Shown here: positions 1-6,793 of the stretch, one piece after another | How positions within the stretch are numbered: position 1 is the first letter of the stretch | How the letters are laid out: each line of letters begins with the position of its first letter | Origin: SURF-24 sp964537965 | GTDB taxonomy: Bacteria > Bacteroidota > Ignavibacteria > Ignavibacteriales > SURF-24 | Length of the DNA stretch: 7,557 nt | Reading direction: 5' to 3' | Assembly: GCA_964537965.1 (NCBI GenBank) | Contig: CAZIDB010000224.1 | Location: 1-7,557 of the forward strand | The notes under the pieces: model-generated | Seen by the model: the letters and a program-made list of their open reading frames with translations, nothing else | Told to the model about the DNA's origin: nothing | Database searches by the model: none | Made by a program: the position numbers and the translations under genes

Positions 1-103
1 ACTTCTGCAAAATTTCATTTTTATAATCATCCGCTATTTGTCCTTTTAAAGATATACTTAATGAAATAAGTATAACTATTATTTTTAATAATTTATTTAA
101 CAT
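1..103 (-). CDS. Start of an exported protein of unknown function (partial, runs off window)
   Basis: An ATG at 103 opens a frame of 34 codons without a stop before the window edge. It is preceded by GGAG with a 5-base spacer, a good ribosome binding site. The N-terminus (MLNKLLKIIVILISLSISLKG) has a basic start, a long hydrophobic core and a plausible signal peptidase I site after LKG. The mature protein would begin with Gln followed by acidic residues (QIADDYKNE). It lies 15 bases downstream of the stop of the 949-residue secreted protein, with no room for a terminator, so the two are very likely co-transcribed and may act together outside the inner membrane. Too little is present to name a family. 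Confidence 0.7.
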   Translation of the reverse strand, partial: MLNKLLKIIVILISLSISLKGQIADDYKNEILQK

Positions 104-118
104 CTTTACTCCAAAAGA

Positions 119-2968
119 TTATTTGCATTTTATTTTTAAATTTTCAGGACGATTTACATTAATTGAATTAATACGCTTCACTATTTCTTCTATATAATCT
201 TTTATAATTTCTTGAATTTCCTTTCTTTTGTCCCACAATCCTATTTCATATTCTTTATTTTTATTATTATCATCACTATGTGAAATACCTTCAAATTCTT
301 TTTCTATTTTACCTTTAAACTCGGCTACTTTTTCTATCCAGTAATTCTGCATTTTTTCAACAGTTTCATCATAATTTTGGAATTTATCGCAACCCCATCC
401 GGTATTAACTAACAATGAAATATACTTCTTTTCGCTATTCTCCGGATATTTATATAACGTTTTTGATTTTGCAGTGAAGAAATCATTTTTATGCAGTCTT
501 TCATGAATCATTGTAGCTTCTTTTATTTTAAAAGTTACATTTGCGCCATAATTTTTTTGTGCTTTAAAATCAGCCATCGCATCACATAATTTATCTTCAG
601 GTATTCTCCAGACATCTGTTATATTTTCAAGTATCCAACCTTTCTCTATACAATCCGGACAAAAAACTAAATATGCATCTAACCATAAAGGATTTGTTAT
701 ATAGTCAAACTGCCATGCCCCATTATAAAAACATGGTTCTACAAATATTGGTTCTTTAATTAGTGGTCCATCCCATAATGGTAAAAAGAAACCCCAATCT
801 CCATCACCTAAACAATAATTTTTTATTTCCTGTTTTTGTTTATCAGTTCCGTTTCCACAATTAATTTCTTCTACGTCTATATATGGTAATTCTGGTGAAT
901 TATCACATTTCCACTCTTCACAATCACTTACGTTAATATTGCCTTTACCCGTACCATAAAACTCATAATTATAACTAACAGCTAAACAGTAATTATTAGA
1001 ACTTGCTGTAGCACTTTTTCTTTTCGCTAAACTATTCTCTTCCTCAGGAATTCCAACTCGTAATTGTACTATTGCAGAATCTGCATCTATACTATCTGCT
1101 GCAATAAATCTTATGGGTTGCTGTATATCCTTAAAATATAATTCTGTTCTTCCATCTGATGTCAATATCTCTCCATATTCACATCCTCCAATTACTCCTA
1201 CTTCAAATAATTGTTCAGGTGGAAAATCTAAGAATGTTCCATCTGCTTCCTTTAACTTTATTATAACATCCGCAGTATCACCCGGACTTAAAGTATCAGG
1301 ATTAAATGCAACATAAAGTGTGGGCTTCTTTATTTTTACCCTCGCATAACCCTCCACATATTCGTCCCAGCCACCTCCGCCAATTAATTTTGGTTTAATA
1401 CCATCTTTTTTCTTTTTCACTTTATTATTAATAGGTCTGGCTTCATCATCAGTTGGCGGAATATTTGATATTCGTTCTGTATTCTCTTCTTCTACTTTTA
1501 AAACTGAGACAGGTATTTCAGTTGTTATATATGTACCAACCCTAAGAATTACTTCAACAGAATCAAGTTCACCAAGATCATCCGCACGCAATTTTAAACT
1601 ATCGGGTACTTCGTAAAAATAATCTTCAGCTTCTCCATTGTAAAGAATTGATGCATAATCATATCCGGCGGTTAAATCAGGATAGAATAATTGTCCCTCA
1701 GGAAATGAAGCATAGGTACCATCATCATATCTCTTTAACAAAATAATTCTTGCCGTGTCTCCTTGTGAAAGTTCAGCTGGATCAACAATAACTTTAATTT
1801 TTGGAGGTGTAACTATGACGGTATCTGTCTGTATTAATCCATTTATTTCAGATCTGATTATGGCAACTATGTTACTATCACTCACAACATCGTTAATCAG
1901 GCTGAAGTAATAAAGACTGTCAAAAGCAATTGTCATATTATCCCCGACGATTTGCTGCGTATAATCACTTATAATTGAAACATAATTACCACCCTGGGTA
2001 ATTGTTATAGTTAAATCATCATTTTCCAAATCATTCAGATCCAACGGATAACAATCGTTATCAAAATACATTGAACAGGTTCCAAGATATTCAATTTGAT
2101 CTTCATCCAGGTAGAATAAACCGGGGGGATAAAAATAATATGTTTCCCTGGTTTCAGTGGAATCATACCATTGAAATGTAACATCAGATCTAAGTCTATT
2201 TGCCCCCAAAGGCAGATCCGAATAAATAATATAGTCTGAATTCAATGATAAATAATCAACCAATACTGAACTACCGTGGATAGTTTTCGTTTTCTTATTA
2301 TAGAATTTAATATGACCAGATTCATCATTGATTGTAACATTAACAGGCAAATTTGGATCCCATAAATATGATCCTTTATAACAAAGATTGTTATCATAAT
2401 CCGGATCAATTTCTATCCGCAAAGGATTGTTACAATTACCGGTTGAATGAAAATCCTGCAAAGTAAAGTACCTGAAATATTGAGTTGGTAACAAACAGCA
2501 ATTAATATAAAAAGATCCGAATGCATTAATACATGTTGTTTCACCTTCAGTATATAAACTATCGTCTATAAAATATTTGTGATGAATAGTAACTGCAACA
2601 TTAGTATCTACTCCATAATGAAATTCATAATAACCGTCAGGAGCATTAGTGATTTCAACTGTTGCTGTTCTATTTCCGGTAACTGAGTAGGAAGTCCAGG
2701 AAGGATTCCAGCATCCAATTGTTGCATAAATGGAAACATCAGGTTCACCGGAAACTAATTCATATGTGAATTTCAATTTATGAGATTGATTGTCCCAACC
2801 CAGGTCGCAATTATACTTTCCAAGCTGGTTCACCGTTTTGTTCTGTAATTTTTTACCCGGACTTATCTCAATCTTCTCTTTTATTTTTACCTGGGGATAT
2901 AATGATGTGGTTAGTATTGCAATACTAAAAAACAGTAAACATAAAATTCCGAAACCATTTCTTTTCAT
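119..2968 (-). CDS. Large exported Cys-rich protein with two internal repeats and a C-terminal HExxH motif (putative secreted metallohydrolase)
   Basis: This is a 949-residue protein of no recognised family. The start is well supported by GGAGG seven bases before the ATG. Residues 1 to about 25 form a signal peptide (MKRNGFGILCLLFFSIAILT, then TSLYPQ). Residues 50-310 are aromatic- and Cys-rich (C54, C86, C146, C157, C158, C179, C196, C298, C306) and look like beta-sandwich modules. Residues 391-479 and 551-640 are two copies of one repeat (GDTA, DGT, FP..QLF, LRVG), separated by a Lys/Gly-rich linker (515-535). Residues 655-800 form a second Cys-rich part with a CPDC pair at 770-773. HERLH at 822-826 fits the HExxH zinc-binding pattern of gluzincin-type peptidases, but Arg824 departs from the strict consensus and the third ligand is not obvious (Glu residues follow at 868 and beyond). 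The last 60 residues are charged and helical, with no visible type IX sorting domain. The role is inferred: a secreted or surface protein, possibly proteolytic. Non-enzymatic adhesion remains possible. Confidence 0.85.
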   Translation of the reverse strand: MKRNGFGILCLLFFSIAILTTSLYPQVKIKEKIEISPGKKLQNKTVNQLGKYNCDLGWDNQSHKLKFTYELVSGEPDVSIYATIGCWNPSWTSYSVTGNRTATVEITNAPDGYYEFHYGVDTNVAVTIHHKYFIDDSLYTEGETTCINAFGSFYINCCLLPTQYFRYFTLQDFHSTGNCNNPLRIEIDPDYDNNLCYKGSYLWDPNLPVNVTINDESGHIKFYNKKTKTIHGSSVLVDYLSLNSDYIIYSDLPLGANRLRSDVTFQWYDSTETRETYYFYPPGLFYLDEDQIEYLGTCSMYFDNDCYPLDLNDLENDDLTITITQGGNYVSIISDYTQQIVGDNMTIAFDSLYYFSLINDVVSDSNIVAIIRSEINGLIQTDTVIVTPPKIKVIVDPAELSQGDTARIILLKRYDDGTYASFPEGQLFYPDLTAGYDYASILYNGEAEDYFYEVPDSLKLRADDLGELDSVEVILRVGTYITTEIPVSVLKVEEENTERISNIPPTDDEARPINNKVKKKKDGIKPKLIGGGGWDEYVEGYARVKIKKPTLYVAFNPDTLSPGDTADVIIKLKEADGTFLDFPPEQLFEVGVIGGCEYGEILTSDGRTELYFKDIQQPIRFIAADSIDADSAIVQLRVGIPEEENSLAKRKSATASSNNYCLAVSYNYEFYGTGKGNINVSDCEEWKCDNSPELPYIDVEEINCGNGTDKQKQEIKNYCLGDGDWGFFLPLWDGPLIKEPIFVEPCFYNGAWQFDYITNPLWLDAYLVFCPDCIEKGWILENITDVWRIPEDKLCDAMADFKAQKNYGANVTFKIKEATMIHERLHKNDFFTAKSKTLYKYPENSEKKYISLLVNTGWGCDKFQNYDETVEKMQNYWIEKVAEFKGKIEKEFEGISHSDDNNKNKEYEIGLWDKRKEIQEIIKDYIEEIVKRINSINVNRPENLKIKCK

Positions 2969-3158
2969 ATTAGCCCCTCCGCTTAATGAAAGAATAAACC
3001 GAAAGTTTTCTTAATTCATATTAGAAATTAAACTTCAATCTTTTATGTAAAACAGAATCAATAAACAGAATACTTTTAATCAGCAGCTAAACCTTATAAC
3101 AAATGCGTCTGCCATAAAAATAAACTTAAACCTTTTGCGGTAGAGAACCTGAAACGAA
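2969..3158. other. Leader region upstream of the 949-residue protein gene, ending at the scaffold gap
   Basis: This 190-base AT-rich stretch lies between the gene start and the run of N. It must hold the leader and possibly the promoter of the two-gene secreted-protein unit. The only firm element is the GGAGGGG ribosome binding site next to the ATG. An 8-base direct repeat (AACAGAAT at 3051-3058 and 3064-3071, 13-base period) is visible. No convincing -33/-7 or -35/-10 pair could be assigned, and no coding frame of useful length was found. Confidence 0.5.
2973..2980 (-). promoter_or_regulatory. Strong Shine-Dalgarno site of the 949-residue protein gene
   Basis: On the minus strand the sequence before the ATG reads GCGGAGGGGCTAAT. 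GGAGG is a near-perfect anti-16S match at the right distance and fixes the start codon at 2968. It is the strongest ribosome binding site in the window. Confidence 0.75.
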
Positions 3159-3258
3159 NNNNNNNNNNNNNNNNNNNNNNNNNNNNNNNNNNNNNNNNNN
3201 NNNNNNNNNNNNNNNNNNNNNNNNNNNNNNNNNNNNNNNNNNNNNNNNNNNNNNNNNN
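3159..3258. other. Assembly gap (100 N)
   Basis: The run of exactly 100 unknown bases is the usual placeholder for a scaffold gap of unspecified size. The real distance, and anything lying in it, is unknown. The order and orientation of the two flanks depend on scaffolding evidence that is not visible here. The fact that all genes on both sides share one strand is compatible with a correct join but does not prove it. Confidence 0.97.
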
Positions 3259-3320
3259 GTAAGATACTTTATGAAGTATTTAGAATTCAATCCATTCAAA
3301 CAGCAACTAAAATTTACCTG

Positions 3321-3334
3321 CTTTTAATTAAAAG
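3321..3334. repeat. 14-base perfect palindrome after the lipoprotein gene
   Basis: CTTTTAATTAAAAG is its own reverse complement and starts 17 bases downstream of the lipoprotein stop codon. It is all A/T except for the end bases, so a hairpin would be weak, and no T-run follows on the minus strand. It could be a poor terminator or a protein-binding site, but chance in AT-rich DNA is equally likely. A second short inverted repeat (ATACTT/AAGTAT, 3264-3279) lies next to the gap. Confidence 0.3.
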
Positions 3335-3350
3335 ATACTATTCACTTGGT

Positions 3351-3752
3351 TTATTTTTTCTTTGTTGATGGTTGTGGTTTTCCTTCCTGCAGTTGAATAT
3401 TTAATGCTTCAGGAAAAAGATCATACATCGATCCCGTAAACATGTCAATTATTAAACCCGGGATTATCCCGTTAAAAATATTTCCCCAGAAATAAAAAGA
3501 AAGTTTAGTAGTTAACTGAGTTTCATATGCCTCGTAACCATCAAGTTCAATTTTAATAACGTGATTATTCTTTCTTTCAATATTAACGACCTGCGGCGTT
3601 GTTCCAAACTTCTTACCGTCTATAACTAATTTTGCATTAGGTGGAGTAGTAACTATTTCAACCTGCTGTGAAGGCGTATTAAATAAAGTGGCACAAGATT
3701 GCAGACCAAGCGACGAGACAAGCAATACAATTATTATTAAATAGCGTTTCAT
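3351..3752 (-). CDS. Small PEGA-domain lipoprotein
   Basis: This is a 133-residue protein. Residues 1-19 are a lipoprotein signal peptide with lipobox LQSC, which places the lipidated Cys at 20. The mature protein should therefore be anchored in the inner or outer membrane facing the periplasm. Residues about 31-82 match the PEGA domain pattern (TTPPNAKLVIDGKKFGTTP, then IELDGYEAYE), a small beta domain related to surface-layer repeats and of unknown molecular function. Residues 88-113 (WGNIFNGIIPGLIIDMFTGS, then MYDLFP) are hydrophobic and Gly-rich. A segment of this kind is common in Bacteroidota PEGA lipoproteins and may contact or enter the membrane. The tail is basic (KKK). The start has only a weak ribosome binding site (GGTAAAGA), but the signal peptide fits this ATG. 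The gene stands alone, 284 bases after the FapA-like gene, with the assembly gap on its far side. No partner can be inferred. Confidence 0.87.
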   Translation of the reverse strand: MKRYLIIIVLLVSSLGLQSCATLFNTPSQQVEIVTTPPNAKLVIDGKKFGTTPQVVNIERKNNHVIKIELDGYEAYETQLTTKLSFYFWGNIFNGIIPGLIIDMFTGSMYDLFPEALNIQLQEGKPQPSTKKK

Positions 3753-4036
3753 TCTTTACCAAATTAATTTTTTCTATAAATATAATCGGATTTTTGGAAA
3801 AGAAATTTAGACTCACAATAAATTAACGGACTTACAGATAATAATTCTTAGTAATCAATTGAGCAGAATTTTTCAATTATAATCAAACTTAAGATGAAAC
3901 TTCTTGTACGAGATACTAAATAAAACTCGGAAACTCAAATGATAAGTTGGACAGGGAATCCAGCATAATTAAAATTTTTATTCGTTATAATCCTGAAACT
4001 CAGGGAAATTCATTAATAGATTTTTTTACATCAGCA
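3753..4036. other. Intergenic region between the FapA-like gene and the PEGA lipoprotein gene
   Basis: This 284-base AT-rich region has no supportable gene. A short hairpin (CCTGA, loop AAC, TCAGG at 3992-4004) lies about 33 bases after the FapA stop. On the minus strand it is followed by mixed A/T rather than a clean T-run, so it is at best a weak terminator. A second inverted repeat (AATTGA/TCAATT, 3857-3878) has a 10-base loop. The lipoprotein promoter should lie here; TATATTTA about 25 bases before its ATG resembles a -7 box (TAnnTTTG) but has no matching upstream element. Confidence 0.4.
3992..4004 (-). terminator. Possible weak terminator hairpin after the FapA-like gene
   Basis: A 5-base-pair stem (CCTGA/TCAGG) closes a 3-base loop. 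It is extended by A/T and wobble pairs at most and lies about 33 bases past the stop codon. No uninterrupted T-run follows on the transcribed strand. It was selected by position only. Confidence 0.22.
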
Positions 4037-5440
4037 TTAAGTCATCTTAGAATATTCTATCTGGTCACCATTAAGTTTAAAAACAACATTATTCAATTCA
4101 TTTTTTACTTCGAATGTTGCATGTTTAATTTTTACCGTAACACCCGAATAGATTGACCTGGAGACTCTGATTGTCGGATTTTCAACATTGTAATAATCTT
4201 TCTCAATCAGCTTAAGTTCTGCTGCCATTCGTTCCCATTGTTCAAGCGCTGCCTGATGTTGTTCACGAAGAGATTTATACCTTGCATTTGTACCCATATC
4301 AGGTGGTCTTGAATTAAGTACTTCAATTTTCTTTTTTATCTCTTCAGCAGCTTTATGGGCTTCATTTACCTGTTCAAATTTCTTAAGATATTTTTCCCGA
4401 TGCTCGAAGTTCATTCCCACTTCTATCTCTGTAGGAACATCATACTTGTTGCCAATTACGCTTGCAATTACTTTATTACTTGCAATTACTTTACCACCGA
4501 CAATCTTACCATCAGGCTTAACCAAAGTTACTTCATCCTCGCACTCAATATTAGAACTAAGTATTTCTGTAGCTACGAAAATACTTCCCCTGCATTTAAT
4601 TTTCTGATTTCTGATATAGCCGGTATGAAGATCGCCACCTACTTTAATTAATTGCTGACCATCGCCAACAATGCCACCTCTTACAGAAAGTACACCATCG
4701 CAGGAAATGCTAGCATGCTCTACAAGTCCTTTTACTGTTATGTTGTATGGAGTTGTAACCGTAAAGCCAGATTTAATATCACCCTTAATATCCACAGAGC
4801 TTTTCACATTAACGTTTCCTGTAGAAAAATCCACAGAGCCCTGAATGACATAGAGTTTCTGCACTTCTACAATATTTGTCTTAGGATCATAGGAAATAAT
4901 TCCATCTACAGCAGCTTTGATTATCATTGGATCATCAGGATCTTTGGCTGTTCCCTGACCGGCAGTTACATTAATATCCTTACCCGATTTTCCAGGAACT
5001 TCATCTCCAAAAACATTTTTACCCGGTAAGCCTTTTGTAGCCGGAATTTTTTTAATAAGAATATCATCCTTATTAACGCTCCCTACTAAGTCAACTTCTT
5101 TATAATCAATTCGTCCGTCATCACTAATTCGCGGTCTTAAAGATTTGGTAGTATGGAAAAAATATTCAAGCTTTGCATCTTCTCCAACTCCCGGATAAAT
5201 TCCTTCAGCAGCAACAAGAAGATCGCCCCATTTCTTTCCATCTAAATATTCATTAATGTTTTCATATTTGTATCCAAAATTGATATCTGCACTTTGAAGA
5301 GCATAAAGAACATCCTGGGGAATCATTGGAGTATCTTCATCACCTGCTGGGGGGTTAATCCTGATGGTAACACGCATTTTCTGATCTATTATATTGATCT
5401 GGATTCTTTTACCTTTATCATTCAATATATTCTCAGGCAT
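4037..5440 (-). CDS. FapA/DUF342 family polymer-binding-like protein
   Basis: This is a 467-residue cytoplasmic protein (no signal peptide or membrane segment) of the DUF342/FapA family. The family is named for a flagellar-assembly association but is widespread in bacteria and poorly understood. Residues 1-100 form the N-terminal domain. Residues 130-155 carry the family signature (KKIPATKGLPGKNVFGDEVP, then GKSGKD). Residues about 190-330 form a right-handed beta-helix-like run of short strands (GNVNVKSSVDIKGDIKSG, ISCDGVLSVRGGIVGDG, IKCRGSIFVATEI). Residues 345-416 form a coiled coil, followed by a C-terminal beta segment ending RVSRSIYSGVTVKIKHATFE, which is also typical. GGAG six bases before the ATG supports the start. 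Length is in the usual range. Neighbours on both sides are more than 240 bases away and none is a flagellar gene, so the flagellar role should not be assumed; a role in polymer, surface or motility regulation is inference only. Confidence 0.92.
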   Translation of the reverse strand: MPENILNDKGKRIQINIIDQKMRVTIRINPPAGDEDTPMIPQDVLYALQSADINFGYKYENINEYLDGKKWGDLLVAAEGIYPGVGEDAKLEYFFHTTKSLRPRISDDGRIDYKEVDLVGSVNKDDILIKKIPATKGLPGKNVFGDEVPGKSGKDINVTAGQGTAKDPDDPMIIKAAVDGIISYDPKTNIVEVQKLYVIQGSVDFSTGNVNVKSSVDIKGDIKSGFTVTTPYNITVKGLVEHASISCDGVLSVRGGIVGDGQQLIKVGGDLHTGYIRNQKIKCRGSIFVATEILSSNIECEDEVTLVKPDGKIVGGKVIASNKVIASVIGNKYDVPTEIEVGMNFEHREKYLKKFEQVNEAHKAAEEIKKKIEVLNSRPPDMGTNARYKSLREQHQAALEQWERMAAELKLIEKDYYNVENPTIRVSRSIYSGVTVKIKHATFEVKNELNNVVFKLNGDQIEYSKMT

Positions 5441-5688
5441 ATTTTACTCCGTTTTGTTTATTAATTTCTTTAGCCGGCAGAATTAAAGCACTGCCGATTC
5501 AAAACACTTAATACGATAAAAGTATAACCTTTATCTGCGAGAAAAAATAGTTCAAGAATTCTAAGTGGTAATATATGAATATTTTAACCTTATTATTCAA
5601 CGTTATTCTCGTATAACTTAATTGATTTTTAAGGTCTTAAGTAAGAAAATTCTAACACTTCCCTTTCATTAATTTGATTTACACAAGA
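5441..5688. other. Leader/intergenic region upstream of the FapA-like gene
   Basis: This 248-base stretch has no gene. It holds the FapA-like gene's ribosome binding site (GGAGTAAAAT before the ATG), a GC-rich hairpin in its leader (5475-5496, listed separately), and further upstream a TATACT box on the minus strand (about 5521-5526) that could be a -10 element. TTGAAC lies upstream of it, but with a spacer of about 23 bases, too long for a standard promoter. An AT-rich inverted repeat (ACTTAA/TTAAGT) lies near the end of the preceding gene but lacks terminator features. Confidence 0.4.
5475..5496 (-). promoter_or_regulatory. GC-rich hairpin in the 5' leader of the FapA-like gene
   Basis: CGGCAG and CTGCCG form a perfect 6-base-pair stem around a 10-base A/T-rich loop, extendable by one wobble pair. 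This is the only GC-rich island in the spacer. It ends about 34 bases before the start codon and is not followed by a T-run on the minus strand, so it does not look like a terminator. It may be a leader structure affecting translation or mRNA stability, or an operator. Function is unknown. Confidence 0.4.
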
Positions 5689-6726
5689 TTATTTTTCATT
5701 TATAAAATAGATCTTATAAAACTTTCTGCCGTCCGAATCAATTCCCCGTTCAATCATCTGCCTGTTACCATGGATATAAATATGAAAATTGTTGTCAAGC
5801 TTTAAAATACTTTTATAGATTTTAAGCTGCTTTTTAACTGCATCAGGAGAAATTTCAAAATCATTTACGTCCATTAACTCACCGTATTCATTCCCATAAT
5901 CTCTGAATGACCTGATCATTTTATCATTTCCAAAAACCTCTCTCTCAAAATCCTTTTTCTGAAATTTCTGATGAGTTTTAAAATAATCAGCAGATTTATT
6001 TAAATAGTCAATCTGGTCTGCCCTGCTCAATTCAAATTCCTCTGAAAGCTGGTTAGTTACAAAATTTTTTGTCATGACCATTGCTTTTTTAGTCTGATGA
6101 TAGTCGTCACTTAACGGTTTGATTTGTAAAAAATTATCTTTCCAAAACTGGGCATCAACAGATTTACCGGATTTATCTACCACGCATACATTGAAACCTC
6201 TGTCAAGTTCAATATTAAAAATCAAACAACCTTTATCAAGCTTATCTATATCAATTCCATCATCACAACTGATTGAAAAGTTATCTTTTGAATTCTGAAG
6301 TTTTAGGAATTCATTTTTGTTTTCGGATTTAAAAAGTCCTAATAGTTCAGTTGTCTCGTCATTAATTTTTACGTTCTTAAAGTAAACAACGAACAAGTCG
6401 CCAGATTTTATCTGTGGATGAACAGATAATTCATAAAGATGTTTAGCAATATCAATTGAAATCTTCTGCAATTTTTCCGGTTCAGAGAAGATTTGCATTG
6501 CAAAGGAAAACATTTTATTTGTCGTAAAGTCATCACTTTCCGAAGTAAAGGAATAAAATTCAGGAAACGAAAAAGGGGTTAAAAAATATCTTCGTAAAAG
6601 TTCTTGCAATTTATCGTCGGAAATGTTTAATAACTGCCCTGACAAAAGAAGACTTTCATCATTAACTTTATTTCCAATATGATGAGCGGTCATCGACTCT
6701 ATGTTACAATCTGAATAATCGATCAT
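5689..6726 (-). CDS. 37-kDa nucleoid-associated protein (YejK/NdpA-like family)
   Basis: This is a 345-residue protein, the normal length for this family. It is cytoplasmic and expected to bind DNA; the Escherichia coli member YejK is a minor nucleoid protein of unclear role. Features fitting the family are the N-terminal MIDYSDCNIESMTAHHIGNK, a region around 110-170 with FVVYFKNVKINDETTELLGL typical of Bacteroidota members, a helical middle (residues 210-290, TKKAMVMTKNFVTNQLSEEF onward), and the C-terminal strand motif NFHIYIHGNRQMIERGID (313-330) followed by YKIYF. AGGA five bases before the ATG supports the start. It lies 67 bases downstream of the nitroreductase gene and could share its transcript, although there is no known functional link. 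No truncation or frameshift is seen. Bacteroidota genomes often carry this protein as a stand-alone housekeeping gene, and this is the simplest reading here. Confidence 0.9.
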   Translation of the reverse strand: MIDYSDCNIESMTAHHIGNKVNDESLLLSGQLLNISDDKLQELLRRYFLTPFSFPEFYSFTSESDDFTTNKMFSFAMQIFSEPEKLQKISIDIAKHLYELSVHPQIKSGDLFVVYFKNVKINDETTELLGLFKSENKNEFLKLQNSKDNFSISCDDGIDIDKLDKGCLIFNIELDRGFNVCVVDKSGKSVDAQFWKDNFLQIKPLSDDYHQTKKAMVMTKNFVTNQLSEEFELSRADQIDYLNKSADYFKTHQKFQKKDFEREVFGNDKMIRSFRDYGNEYGELMDVNDFEISPDAVKKQLKIYKSILKLDNNFHIYIHGNRQMIERGIDSDGRKFYKIYFINEK

Positions 6727-6793
6727 AAAATTCCTATCTGTTATTTTGAATTTATAAATTCATGAAATAGCCGGTTAATAATTTTTGTTAACG

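Noticed and set aside
3051..3071. Direct repeat AACAGAAT twice, 13-base period
   Set aside because: It has only two short copies in AT-rich DNA and no further copies, so it is not a repeat array or a convincing operator.
3947..4156. 69-codon open frame on the plus strand crossing the FapA stop
   Set aside because: Its composition is low-complexity AT-driven, it overlaps the 3' end of a well-supported gene, and it has no recognisable motif.
4652..5029. 125-codon open frame on the plus strand
   Set aside because: It lies wholly inside the FapA-like gene on the opposite strand. Its product shows no domain and has the Asn/Ile/Tyr-rich composition expected of an antisense shadow.
5590..5688. Possible terminator after the nucleoid-associated protein gene (ACTTAA/TTAAGT)
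   Set aside because: The stem is all A/T apart from one pair, the loop is long and there is no T-run; this is expected by chance.
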